Assembly: GCA_018136815.1 (NCBI GenBank)
Contig: CM030938.1
Coordinates: 2,123,448 to 2,187,447 of the forward strand
Length of the DNA: 64,000 bases
DNA from: Isochrysis galbana
Taxonomy: Eukaryota; Haptophyta; Isochrysidales; Isochrysidaceae
Reading direction: 5' to 3'
Part shown: positions 44,607 through 54,966 of the stretch, in pieces
Numbering within the stretch: position 1 is the stretch's first letter
How the letters are laid out: each line of letters starts with the position of its first letter
Position numbers and translations under genes: made by a program
Notes under the pieces: generated by a model
What the model saw: only the letters and a program-made list of their open reading frames with translations
Databases searched by the model: none
What the model was told of the DNA's origin: nothing

Positions 44607-45480
44607 ATGGCGCTGCGGGCGGCCATCGCGCGGAAGAAGGCGGAGGCCGAGGCCAAGAAAGAGCCACTGAGCGCAGCTCCAGCCACTAGCCAAGCTTTGC
44701 ATTCGCCCTCCCCACAGCAGAGAATCCCGCCCGACTCCATAAGCAAGGCGGCCGCTGCGCCCTCACAGCCAGCAGCAGGCAGGTTTGAGGTGAAGAAGGG
44801 CTTTCTCGCCCAATCCGCAGGCATACTGTACCCAGAGGGCTCGAGCGAGTCCGCACTATCTGGCTGGGGTGGCGCTTCTGTATGTCCGAGTCCTCTCTTC
44901 AAGACAAACACTTACGTTGATAGGTATGAAGTGGTGGGACATTTCGCTGCAGCAGGCGAATATTTGGGCAAGGAAGACTTTAGTGTGACGCGCACTGGTC
45001 TCTCACTTGAAATACGAGGCAATCCGCAAGGAAATTCGCAGTGTCTCGTCGCTGGCCTACGAGAGACGGTACAGCACCTTCCTTGCCAGAAAACCTGAGC
45101 GATGTATTCTCTGCTCGCATTCACCAGTAATGTTGCTGTGGAGATGGTGGGCTCACTTTGCATCAACTGAATCACAGGTTGATCTCCCCATGGACTCGGA
45201 CTTCAGCGCAATCCAGGCGACATTTCAGAATCGCTGTTTGACTATAGTGGTACCTAGGCTGCCCGGCGGTGCCCCGCCGCTACCACCACAATTACGGGAT
45301 GCCCTTAGCAGTGAAGATGCACAGATGCTCAAAGACAATCCAAGTGCACTAATGGAGCTGCTCACACGGAAGATGGATGTGCTTGGGGAAATGCGCGACG
45401 GTGCATGTCACCCAGCTAGGATACCCGATATGATGGAGGAAAGCGGGCCACGCATCGTGGAAATCGAGCCTTTTGAGTAG
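44607..45480 (+). CDS. Hsp20/alpha-crystallin-fold (or CS-domain-like) protein, two exons (254 aa)
   Basis: Exons 44607-45068 and 45178-45480 join in phase 0 (donor GTACAG, acceptor TGAATCACAG). The N-terminal ~100 residues are Ala/Lys- then Pro/Ser-rich (MALRAAIARKKAEAEAKK). The beta-sandwich domain follows: KEDFSVTRTGLSLEIRGN in exon 1, then VDLPMDSDFSAIQATFQNRC and LTIVVPRLPGG in exon 2, the order expected for the final strands of small heat-shock or p23/CS-type domains. The C-terminal tail is acidic and ends RIVEIEPFE. Family membership (Hsp20 versus CS or PIH1-like co-chaperone) cannot be settled from motifs. Confidence 0.7.
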
Positions 45481-45751
45481 TTTCTGGATCCTCACGGTAC
45501 TTCGAAGAGTCAGGGCCTAAAGGAAGGCCACGTCGAATCGCAATCAAACTGCTAATGGCAGCATGGTCTTGTTGCCTTGTGATACGCGCGACTCTGTTGC
45601 AAAGCTTGGTGCCGATACTGATTCCACAAGGGGACTGGTATTGTATCTTTATCTACCTTGCTGAAGTACCTTGCTGAAGTATGGAAACGTGAAGTGTGAG
45701 TTGCCGCCTAAACACGACGAGTAGGTGTAGGTAGGCTGCAAGCTAGCAGTG

Positions 45752-45960
45752 CAACAACTAAGTTTATACTTAGTTCGCCCATGGGGGGGCACGAGCCCCC
45801 CCTCTCTCCACTCCTGCCCTGCCATGGGGGAGGAACCACCCATGCTCCTGGCACGCCTGATGGCTTGCCAGGAGCCCACTGCCCTGCTGACCCACTCTCT
45901 CAGTGGCAGGCTCGCCTGCCTCGCGCGTCCTGGCCTGTCGTTGTCGGAGCGGAGCTCGTT
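45752..45960 (+). mobile_element. Short retroelement, copy sharing its 5' end with 47224
   Basis: Begins ACAACTAAGTTTATACTT and matches 47224 onward for about 200 bp (CCATGGGGGGGCACGAGCC, CCATGGGGGAGGAACCACCC, CACGCCTGATGGCTTGCCAG). Beyond this the copies diverge and no LINE tail is found. The identical start of both copies suggests a defined 5' end rather than random truncation. Confidence 0.6.
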
Positions 45961-46464
45961 TCCTCTTTGGAAACGAGCCGCGGTCGAAGAGCAACTCCCC
46001 ACTTGCCACTTGGCCGTGCAGCTCCTCGTGCGCGCGCACGCGCGGTACGTAGCATTCAGTGGGTGCGTGAGTGCGTGGGTGCACAGTAGTACACAGCACC
46101 GGCAGTGTGGTGTTAACCCGCTGCTGGTACCAACACTTGCAGATTGAGGTGTTAACGCATGTGCCACACCTAGCCAATGGAGGTGTTAACGCAAAGTGGG
46201 TCAACACCGGGTAAACGTGAACCCATACACCCTGCTCCGAGGACGGGGGCGATCGAGAGGCTAAAGATGAGCACCAACACCAACACCAACCTCGGCCTTG
46301 TGGCGAAAGCGCTGGTCTTGCCGAGAAGCTCGCCTGAGGTCGAGGCGCACCTCCCTCCCTGCAAAACCCTCCCGCGAAAGCAAAGATGTCACGAGCGAAG
46401 GGACAACCCACCAATACCGAGGCACCCGCGCTACAATACGAAAGAGACGGGCCACCCAGCGGCA

Positions 46465-46745
46465 AGGCTAGGGCAGGGTTAAAAAAAATTCTTGAAGGTG
46501 CCTACTATTCTGCTATCCCCCGTCCCTCTCGCTGGGGACACCCCCTGACATCGCCCTTGCCCCACTCCCGCTCCCCTTTCGCCCCCCCCTCGGTCCTTTT
46601 TATTCGGTTTTGGGGGGTCGACCCATGTGCACTACTTTGGGTCTGGCGTCGGGGGAGGGGGGGGGGCAGGCCTTTTGGCTCGCAGTTGCTGTGAGACGCT
46701 TTGGGTCGCGTCTCTATGTGGGGGCCCAGGCTAGGGCAGGGTTAA
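46465..46745 (-). mobile_element. LINE 3' fragment (family B tail) with perfect 18-bp target-site duplication
   Basis: AGGCTAGGGCAGGGTTAA occurs at 46465-46482 and again at 46728-46745. Between them, 46483-46727 is a minus-strand LINE 3' end: CCCAAAGTAGTGCACATGG, GTCGACCCCCC and a terminal TTCAAGAATTTTTTTT. The target is the conserved start of a TTAAC-rich repeat. Confidence 0.92.
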
Positions 46746-46905
46746 GCCCATTAACAAGTTAATGGCATTAACACCCAGTAATGGGCACCGTCTTGGCAGT
46801 TAACACCCAACCCAAAACCCAACCTGTTAATGTGCTGACTTTGAGCCATCCAGAAAACTCTAACTTGCCCATTAATGGGCAACTAATGGCTAATGGGTGG
46901 GCGGG
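46728..46905 (+). repeat. AAGGCTAGGG/TTAAC-rich element, copy 1
   Basis: Starts at AGGCTAGGGCAGGGTTAA and is dense in TTAAC/GTTAA and TTAATGG motifs (CCATTAACAAGTTAATGGC, AACCTGTTAATGTGC, CCATTAATGGGCAAC). A reverse-oriented relative is at 48862-49070. Confidence 0.6.
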
Positions 46906-47207
46906 TGGGCTTCGGGCGCTTGCGAGCCGCCAAAGGCCAGAGGCGCCGGCGCGCCGGCGCCGGGAGCGAGCGCGCTCCGCGCGCGCCATATAGATAGAGT
47001 ATAGAGTATATATATATGAGCACACTCTACAGCTATACTCATCCCATTCACCATGAATACTCATCCGGAATCCGCTCACTAGCACAATGTTATACTATGC
47101 ACAACAGCTACACACAACACACCACACACACGCGCGCGCGTGTGTCGTATTCCAGACGATGACAGACTTTTACTTCTAACCTGTGGGTTATTTTAAGCCT
47201 CAAGGTC

Positions 47208-47992
47208 TCGTCGGTTGACATTCACAACTAAGTTTATACTTGGTTGCCCCATGGGGGGGCACGAGCCCCCCCCTCTCTCCACTCCTCCCCTGCCATGGGG
47301 GAGGAACCACCCATCCTCCTGGCACGCCTGATGGCTTGCCAGGAGGCCACTGCCCTACTGACCCACTCCCTTCCCCACAGGCTCGCCCCATTCGCCCATC
47401 CTGGCCCCTCGTGGCCAGCCCATTGCTCCAACCCCCCTCCCCCCCTGGTCGACAGGCAGACAGGTGCAGATTGGGGGCCCCAGAGGCTCAGGAGCGCCAG
47501 CGAGGGAGAGGCAGGGGAGACCAGGGCCCAGTCCCAGCCTCCTCTGCCCCCAGAGCTGGCCTCCATGAGCCTCCAGGGGTCGCCAGCAGGCAGCTGGAGG
47601 CCTGCCGCAGGCGCGCCATCGCGCGTGCCGCAGGAGAGGGGAGAGAGAGCGCGGAGAAGGGGGTGGGCGGAGCGAGAGCTCCGCTCACCGAAAAATAGGT
47701 AAGTCCCGCACCTGTTTACAGGATAAGTCGGGGCTGAGACCGCCGCCCACTCGGAGACACAGGAGGAAGGGGGGGAATGATCACCGGGGGGGGGCGCGGG
47801 CCACCGGACCATATCTAAGCCCTTCACCCCATTCCCCCTAGTAGTGCACGGGGGGAGTCGCCTTATGGCGGGGGGAGAAGGGCCGGGGAAGTGGGGGTGT
47901 AGAAAGTTTCCTACGTGAGTAGAAAGTAGAGGGTCCACGGCCGCGTGTGCGGTGAGACTATTAAAAGGTTTATTTATCGTCGGTTGACATTC
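47208..47992 (+). mobile_element. 753-bp retro-insertion with 16-bp target-site duplication and family A tail
   Basis: 47224-47976 is bracketed by TCGTCGGTTGACATTC at 47208-47223 and 47977-47992. The related element at 52143-52790 (minus) has the uninterrupted site with a diverged single copy. The insert starts ACAACTAAGTTTATACTT and ends with CTAGTAGTGCACGGGGGGAG...GAGACTATTAAAAGGTTTATTTA, a degenerate family A tail. It carries no intact protein. Confidence 0.9.
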
Positions 47993-48039
47993 CACCCCTT
48001 CTCTTACTTTCTTTCGATGTCATCAAACGTTCCATGACT

Positions 48040-48103
48040 GTCTTCTGTCTTCTCTTCGTGCATCGGTTGTAGTCTTCTGTCTTCTCTTCGTGCATCGGTT
48101 GTA
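48040..48103 (+). repeat. Perfect 32-bp tandem duplication
   Basis: A unit starting GTCTTCTGTCTTCTCTTCG and ending GGTTGTA is present twice head to tail. The sister element at 52143-52790 appears to have a single, diverged unit. Confidence 0.92.
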
Positions 48104-48584
48104 GCTCCCCAGCGAGGTCTGCTCTCGTTGTTCCGACTCCTCTGTCGCATGTCCGTGCGCCGATAAGCTGCCTTGGTACCGACGCTTGGCAGTCCGTCCT
48201 GGGTGTGGTTAGTTTTCGCCCTGTTTGGTTTAGTTCGTGTGTGTCCGTGTGCCGGTACCTTTTTGAGTCCCTGTGTTGTAGCCCCTCGTGTCTACCTTGG
48301 ACCTAAGAAGCTCTCGTTCTCATTCTCTCTCTTCCACTAGCTCGCTAGCTAGCCTCGTCCCTACCCTCCAACGCCGCGCGTTGCGAGCCTTCGAACCTCC
48401 GTCTCCCTCTTCGTCCCTTGCACTCGATGGCAGACACTGTCAGACCCGACTCCTACTATGACCTCTCAGATATATTCCCGCAAGCAACAACCAACGACTC
48501 CTTTACGGCCGCGTCAGCTGCCGGCTCGGTCGAACGGCCCTCTGCCTACGAGCCAGTAGTCATCGCGTGTTCGACAGCGTGTTG

Positions 48585-48748
48585 ATTCAATCGGTGTTCT
48601 GACTTGCAAATAAAGACGCCTCCAAGGTAGTATCCTTTGCAGACTTATGCAGATCGCCATGCAGTTTGCCAGCCGCCGAGAACACACGCTCTACCCCTGC
48701 GGTCGACGCCGGCGCGGCTAAGAATTGCCTCGCCATTTGGCCAGGTTT
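48585..48748 (-). pseudogene. hAT transposase C-terminal (dimerisation) fragment 1
   Basis: The minus frame reads KPGQMARQFLAAPAST, AGVERVFSAAGKLHGDLH, then LEASLFASQ. This is the hAT family dimerisation-domain pattern (AR.FL..PA....ERVFS.AG). A stop lies just upstream, and no catalytic region or terminal repeats are recognised. Confidence 0.75.
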
Positions 48749-48861
48749 GGCCACATGCTAGCCTTTGCACGGGCGAGGTAGGAGGTAGGTGAGAGGACGC
48801 TCCTGGCGGGCGCCGTTCATGTAAGCGTTGGGCACGTCCGCCTTGGCGAGGTCGTGACCCC

Positions 48862-49070
48862 GAATGAAAATAACGTTGGGTAATACCTTGTAATGGTTTT
48901 AACCCGTTAATGGCTAGTAATGGGGTATTAACACCCCTGAATAACCTGTTAACAACCACAGAAAAACAGAAAAACCCAACCTGTTAATGTAATAATGACC
49001 TTGAAAAAACTACTAATGGGTTTCCAGAAAACTCGCCTGTTAATGGTCTGCCCTAGCCTTGCCCAGCGGC
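48862..49070 (-). repeat. AAGGCTAGGG/TTAAC-rich element, copy 2
   Basis: On the minus strand it starts AAGGCTAGGGCAGACCATTA and contains repeated CATTAACAGG and TTAACAGGTT motifs like copy 1. Confidence 0.55.
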
Positions 49071-49129
49071 ACAAGAGGAAGACGGGAATATTCCACTGGG
49101 GGCCGGTGCACCGGTGCACCCCGCCCAAG

Positions 49130-49250
49130 GCTAGGTAGGGATTGGCTGGAGCAGTTATCCATATCCAGATACCAGATAACTTGGTTAACTGCCACTAACT
49201 GCCCTTGTGAGGCGGCAAGCAGTTATCTAACTGCCCCGTGATGCGTCCGT
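49130..49250 (+). repeat. AAGGCTAGG element with AGTTA motifs, copy 3
   Basis: Begins CCAAGGCTAGGTAGGGATTG and is rich in GTTAACTGCC and GCAGTTATC motifs; related to 50093-50215 (inverted) and 58851-59035. Confidence 0.5.
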
Positions 49251-49309
49251 CGAGCAAGTAACTCAATTAATTTTCGTCCGTGGAGTAGACAGACCGCATC
49301 CCTCCTCGG

Positions 49310-49931
49310 GGTACTTAGGTATCCTGGCGTGGAGATATATCCTCACGGACTTTTACAACATTCAATATGGCAACGCGGACGGTAGGTCCGTCAGGACAAT
49401 CTTAAGAGCGATCCTTGCGAGATACCACTTACTAGTACTAGTAACGGCGAAGGTCGGGTTCTTTCAAAGGTTAAAAAAACAGCGCGAGAACATGGGGCTA
49501 CACGCCCCGAGTAACAAACATATTCGGAAAATGATAAGCCCTCTGTACACTATAGACAAGGATTTCAACCTAGGAGCATCAGAGGACCTCTTGCAGGCGG
49601 CGAGAGGCCTGGACATAAGGAACATCACCTAGGGTAGCCAAATCTCTTAGTAGGAACCACACCGGGAACCAATAAAGATCTCGCGTTATACAAGCGAGAA
49701 AAATCCGAGTCGAAACTCGATCAAGAGACGAACCACATTCTCCCGCCCCCTTCTCTCCAACTCCCGGCCGAAGCAGCGCGCGCGGCCTCCCTGTAACCAG
49801 CTCCTCCACTAGAGAGGGAACTGGGGAAGGGGAAGGGGGTTGTCAGGGGTTAAGGTTGGGTAGTAGGGAGGTGCACTAGCAAGCTGCCTCAAGCCGCATA
49901 CGTAGCGGGAATTTTTAAGAAGATTTTTTTA
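49310..49931 (+). mobile_element. LINE C-terminal fragment with 3' UTR
   Basis: The frame from about 49312 reads YLGILAWRYILTDFYNIQYG, then VRTILRAILARYH, GLHAPSNKHIRKMI and LLQAARGLDIRNIT before the stop at 49630. It is the last ~105 residues of the LINE C-terminal domain. The 3' UTR continues to TTTTTAAGAAGATTTTTTT near 49931 and differs from tails A and B upstream of this end. Confidence 0.75.
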
Positions 49932-50092
49932 GCTCTTTAGTATTAACCTTTCTCAAGTCGGGTAGGCTACCCACCGACCGCCAACGGTGGTATAGTACGG
50001 TATAGATAATGTAGATGTAGATGTGTGATATGTACGACAGCACGACAACAAATAATGACAAAAGGGAACTACTAAAGTTATTTATAGTTATA

Positions 50093-50215
50093 GTCAGGGA
50101 TGCCAGTTAACTGCACCACTAACTGGCTCCACGACCGGCAACCAGTTACCTTAACTGGTCCTCCTTATGACAATAACTGCCACTCTCAAAACCCTGCAGT
50201 TACTTGCAATCCCTA
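50093..50215 (-). repeat. AAGGCTAGG element with AGTTA motifs, copy 4
   Basis: On the minus strand it begins CCTAGGGATTGCAAGTAACT and contains CAGTTAAGGTAACTGG and CAGTTAACTGGCATCCC. Confidence 0.5.
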
Positions 50216-50234
50216 GGCCCTTGACCCCGCCCAA

Positions 50235-50397
50235 CCTAGCCCCCCCCCGCAACCTGGGCCCCTAAGTAGAGCACGAGGGGAGTTGCCGCAAGGTGGGAAG
50301 TGGGAAGTGAGGGAGAGGAAGGGAAATGGGCGTGGCTACAGTAGTTATCCCCTCAGTCACGCGCGAGGCGAGAATATTAAAAGTTTTTTTTTGATAA
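50235..50397 (+). mobile_element. LINE 3' tail, family A (copy 4)
   Basis: CCTAAGTAGAGCACGAGGGG, GTTGCCGCAAGGTGGG, GGGCGTGGCTACAG, ending GAATATTAAAAG and T9. No coding part remains. 50400-50983 shows nothing else recognisable. Confidence 0.75.
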
Positions 50398-50983
50398 TGG
50401 CTCATTGTCATTTCTCATTAATGGTTAGTTGGCCACTGACGACTGAGGCCAAGAAAATCTCTCAAACGTTGGACTTTGATAAAGCAAGGGAGCCTCTGTT
50501 TTCGTGCGCATGGCTGCGTGTGACCTGGTGGCGCCGCGCATACAAGAGGAGAGCAACAGGGCAGCAGGGCAACAACACATCACATTGCAAGCAACACAGT
50601 CGTCCAGAGAGTGGCAAGCATCTCGAATGAAGACAACGCTATTGTCGCAACGACGGTAAGCGAAGGGAGTTGCACAGAATCTGATGTGCATTGGACATTC
50701 AGACAGCTATGGATGCAAGGAGTGCATCGCATGTGGGGGGTGGTCGAGCTAAAACAAATGCATCAACTCGGAACTCAACTGGACGGGCTCTATTGCTTTC
50801 CGTCATCTCCCACACGTCCTCCTAGAGAATCATGCACGAGAACTCGCTCGATCGCACGGACACCTCATCTGGTGCGGCCTGATGCGCAGCACCAACCCCT
50901 GGCCGACATCCCGAGACGTCAGCAGCAGGTGCTGCCACTCTTGGCCACAGGGACAAGTAGGAAGACAAGCACGACAAGGTGGC

Positions 50984-51316
50984 TTAAGCCTGATCAGGGT
51001 TAGCCGCGAAGAGGATGGGCAGAAGCGGGACAAGAAGAACAATGAGGCCAGCAACACCAAGGACCGGCGCGAACGCAACGATTCCCTTGTCCTGGTTCGT
51101 GTTGTCGACCTTCATGGCCGGCTCAACTGCCCACACATTGCTCTTTCCATCCTGGTCGACAGTGGCGCCCAGGCGTCCAGTGGGCGGCGGAGGCGGCGAC
51201 TCCTGCATGCGCACGAAGGCGCGAGTCGAGCCGACGGCGCGGAGCGGAGCTGGGATCACGAGAGACGCCGCGGGGACAAAGAGGGCGAGGAGAGCAAGAG
51301 CACGCATGGGCTGCAT
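50984..51316 (-). CDS. Small plastid-targeted membrane protein (110 aa)
   Basis: Intronless minus-strand ORF. Residues 1-20 form a signal peptide (MRALALLALFVPAASLV from the second Met), followed by a basic/hydroxylated transit-like stretch (APLRAVGSTRAFVRMQ), as expected for import into a complex plastid. After a proline-rich spacer (ESPPPPPTGR) and an acidic segment comes one strong transmembrane helix (GVAGLIVLLVPLLPILF) and a short tail ANPDQA. The layout suggests a small thylakoid or photosystem-associated protein, but I cannot match a named subunit. A secreted single-pass protein is the alternative. Confidence 0.65.
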   Translation of the reverse strand: MQPMRALALLALFVPAASLVIPAPLRAVGSTRAFVRMQESPPPPPTGRLGATVDQDGKSNVWAVEPAMKVDNTNQDKGIVAFAPVLGVAGLIVLLVPLLPILFAANPDQA

Positions 51317-52142
51317 AAGGGAGTGAGCGATGGGGAGGGGCGCGTCTTAGGGAGAAAGCGGGGCGCGCAGAGGTCTGGCGCAGATTGAAACGTAGCGAGG
51401 CTGTGATACTCCGTACTCTATTACGGACCGCGAATCTGTACTAGAGTACTCTAGCCGTCAAGAAGCCGGGAGTTTGCGCGACGAGGGAATGGGGGCAGAG
51501 CGAGGAAGAAGGGGAGAGAGAGGGGCGGGGGGGCGGGGGGGGGGGAGCTCCCCGCAGCCGCCGAGACTCAACCAAGATATTTCGTGGAAGCTTCCGTAGC
51601 TGCCACTCCTCCCAAGCTCTTTGTCTCGGCCAAAAACAGCGGTTTCTATCACTACCACCGCCGACTTGGATGGAGTCTAAATTGCGGTATCGTTTTCTTT
51701 TCTTCTCTTTGTCTTCTTTCTTTTCCACGACGAGTAGTCACTCGAGGGATTTTGCAGAGCTGAAACTCTGCTTGAAAGATGGTTGGAAGAGCGCACGGAG
51801 TTTCAGCAATGGCGCCAACGCGAGAAAAGCCAGTTGGTTTGGTTCGACTGATGGTTCAAAGACAAGTCTAAGTCTTAGTCTCAATAGGGGTGTACGTCCC
51901 GACTCCAGACCAAGTGGGCACACACAATCACACTCGAACAAACGAATGAAGACTCACGACTGAAACGGAAGGCATGAAGCTAATGAAGATGGATAGGAAG
52001 CCAAAGAATCGAACAAACAAGGGCCCAAACTTCCTACAATTTCCATGCCTGGCCTAGTGGCTAGTGGCCTAGAACTAGAACTAGAACTCGAAACGTAGTC
52101 GAACACCATCAGACTTTGAAAGCCGGACTCCACACCATTGTC
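51317..52142. other. Intergenic, nothing recognised
   Basis: Contains GA/G-rich low complexity (51485-51550), and small CTAGAA and AAGTCTTAGTC-type direct repeats (51860-51885, 52070-52090). No supported gene. Confidence 0.4.
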
Positions 52143-52790
52143 GAACACGCGATTACTACAGGCTCATAGGCAGAGAGCCGTTCGATCGAGCCGGCAGCTG
52201 ACGCGGCCGTGGAAGGGTCGTTGATTGTTGTTGGTTGTTGGCGGGAAGATGTCTGACAGATCATAGTAAGAGTCGGGTCTGAGAGTGTCTGCCATCGAGC
52301 GCTATGAGCGATGAGGTAGACTGAAGGTCGGAGGGTTGTGACGCGTGGCGTCGGAAAGTAGAGACGAGGCTAGCTAGCGAGCTAGAGCTAGTGAGAGAGA
52401 GGGAGAGAGAGAATGAGAGCTTCTTAGGTCCGAGATAGATACGGGAGACTACAACGAATGGACTCAAAAAGCTGAATCCACAGAGACACACAAACTAAAA
52501 CTAAACCAAACGGGGCAAAAACTAACCACACCTGGACGGACGGCCAGGCGCAGGCGTCGGCACCAGGGCAACTTAGCAGCGCGCAGACATGCGACAGAGG
52601 GGTCGGAACAACGAGGGCGGACCTCGCTGGGGAGCTATGACCGATACACGGAGAGAAGACAAAAGACGGTCATGGAACATTTGATGACACCGAGAGAAAG
52701 TAAGAGAAGAGGCGGAATACCAATCGACGAGACCTTGAGGCTTAAAATAACCCACAGGTTACAAATAAAAGTCTGTCATCGTATGGAATA
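52143..52790 (-). mobile_element. Retroelement 5' region with ORF1 start, uninterrupted inverted copy
   Basis: Reverse complement of 47141-48575 without the 753-bp insertion. The minus-strand ORF starts MADTLRPDSYYDLSDIFP (52296), then a frameshift follows. It keeps the empty target site for the insertion at 47224-47976. Confidence 0.65.
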
Positions 52791-52876
52791 CGACACTCCC
52801 CGACTAAATTCGAGTCGTCTCGACGAGCGGCGCGGTCTACGACTACGACGTACTACTACTCGCAATTCGCAATTCG

Positions 52877-53052
52877 CGCCCGCAAGCAATGCGTGCTCCA
52901 ACGTCGAATCGGATTTTGTACTCTTAAGATCGTCATGCAGCTTGCCAGCCTTCGAGAAAGCGCGCTCTACTCTTGCAGAAGAGGCCGGCCGGCGGCCGGC
53001 CAAGGAATTGACGCGCCATCTTTGAGACGGAGGCCGGTGCAGCGCGCTTCCG
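52877..53052 (-). pseudogene. hAT transposase C-terminal fragment 2, frameshifted
   Basis: Minus-strand reading: KRKRAAPASVSKMARQFLGR, then a frameshift within a GGCC-rich expansion (52981-53002), then PASSARVERAFSKAGKLHDD and STLEHALLAGANCE. Homologous to fragment 1 (48585-48748). The GGCC tract appears to be an inserted expansion that broke the frame. Confidence 0.75.
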
Positions 53053-53154
53053 CTTAATGCCACCCTTGCTCTTCGCAGCCCCACGGGCCCACGGGTGCAC
53101 GTGGCCGGTGCTCCGGCTGCCGCAGCTGCGAGCATCGCGCCGGCAGCCATCACG

Positions 53155-53943
53155 TTAGAAATGACGCGCGCCGAGTGATGAAATGCGCCGCCTGCCGCGC
53201 CTCAGATGTGGAGGTGCAAAGGCCTGTGCCGCTCGCAAGCCTGGCAGAGCCATGCTTGGCCAGGCGATGGGCGAGGCCGAAGAAGCGCCGCTGCATGCGC
53301 ATGCGCATGCGCTCCGCGGCCCGATAACAACGTCTGTACAAGTACAAGCCACTACTTGTACTTGTAAACAAACAAAGGGGAATCCACCTAGATATCTAGA
53401 TATCTTAGATATCGTAGATATTAGGCAGCTGGAGAGGCTATTAGTATCTATCAAGATAGCCGCATAGCACTATCTGTATCTATCAAGATAGGTTCGGCGA
53501 CCCCCAAACCTATATCTAGATAGTTCAAAACCAAACCTATTCAACTCCTTACTGAACGGGCAGTGGCCGCAGTGCGCAGTGCACCGGTCCCACTTCGCGG
53601 ACGCAGTTTCTTTGGCGAACCCTTTTGCCCCAGCAGTGAACGACTGGCAGTCGCGGACTGGTCGCACTTCTTGCACTTAGCACTTAGCGATCAGCACTTC
53701 AGACATCAGCATGCAGGCACGGATTCATTCGTCATTCGCACATTCGCACAAAGGAGCCGTTGCCGTTGCCGTTGCGCGTTCACAAGACTTTGGACACATA
53801 AGAAACTCGCTTGTGGCGAGGGTTCGAGGGTTGCTCCTTTCTGCGCTCCCTTCCCGCGGTGCCACCTGTCCCACCTCCCGCCTCCCGCCCACCCTCGCGG
53901 GGGGCGAACATTATCTACTACTAGCTAGTACAAACTAACAAGA
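53155..53943. other. Intergenic with short palindromic AT motifs
   Basis: A GCATGC/GCGCAT tract at 53290-53310, a TAGATATC-rich stretch at 53388-53430, and a repeated TATCTATCAAGATAG motif at 53450 and 53476. No gene recognised. Confidence 0.4.
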
Positions 53944-54040
53944 TACAGTATGGGTGCACCATTAAGAAACCCCAGCATTAAGAAAGCTTAACGTGAAATT
54001 GGCCGCCGACCCGGTAAGAAATCGGGGGTCGAGCCTGAGG

Positions 54041-54370
54041 CTCGACCCCCAGCTAAGAAACTCCGGCTAAGAAACCCCCCTTCCCGGCCGCCGGCCGCGC
54101 ACAGCGCGGCCCGCCGCGCGGGCGCGCCTGCGCCCCGCACTAAGGAAGCATCAAAATATTGATTGGCATCACCCTAAATATTGATATCGGATATCGAGCC
54201 CTACGCTCGACCCCCAGCTAAGAAACTCCGGCTAAGAAACCCCCCTTCCCGGCCGCCGGCCGCGCACAGCGCGGCCCGCCGCGCGGGCGCGCCTGCGCCC
54301 CGCACTAAGGAAGCATCAAAATATTGATTGGCATCACCCTAAATATTGATATCGGATATCGAGCCCTACG
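54041..54370 (+). repeat. Perfect 165-bp tandem duplication inside the transposon
   Basis: CTCGACCCCCAGCTAAGAAA begins both units (54041 and 54206); both run through CGGCCGCCGGCCGCGCAC and AATATTGATATCGGATATCG to GAGCCCTACG. No differences noticed by eye. Confidence 0.9.
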
Positions 54371-54966
54371 CGCCTAAATATGGAGCGAGATATCGACTCG
54401 ATATATCTCCCATGACGGAGAGCCCCTAAATATCGACTGAGATATCGACGATATTCAGTTATAGATATCTCGTTGTCTCGCTCTACGGCGGGAAGAAAGA
54501 AGAAAAACGTTGGACGTTGGTAGTTCTACGCGCCGCCTCTCTCCCGACCGGAGCTGAGGCTTGCTGCCCTTGCTTGCGCCCAGACCGAAGACCCGGACGC
54601 GTCAGCGCGTCCGCGCGGCCGGCGGCCCGGCGGCCCGGCGCGCCTAAATATGGACGAGCCTGGCGCAAACGCCCTAAATATTGACTCAATATGTGGGGCC
54701 CCAAAGGGGCCCTAAATATTGACTCAATATATTCGATATCTTGATTCGAGCTTACCCCGCACGGGGGCGGGCGCGCGGCGCGCGGACGCGCCCGCGCGGG
54801 CGCGGGCGCCATGCGACGATGAGAGGACGAGCCCGCGCCCGCTAGCCGTGTCGCTCCAATAAGGCCGGCGCGCCCGCGTACATGTATGTGCATAGAGCAT
54901 AGAGCACATACTACATGTTGCATGTGCATACATATTACATACATACGACATACGATGCAACTGAAC

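Larger units (their letters stand above)
47141..48575 (+). mobile_element. Retroelement 5' region with ORF1 start, interrupted by a later insertion
   Basis: 47141-47223 plus 47977-48575 aligns in inverted orientation with 52143-52790. The shared part is a ~400-nt leader followed by an ORF beginning MADTVRPDSYYDLSDIFPQA (48427). In this copy the ORF stops after about 51 codons. The leader contains a 32-bp perfect tandem duplication at 48040-48071/48072-48103. I cannot tell whether it belongs to an LTR element or a LINE. Confidence 0.65.
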
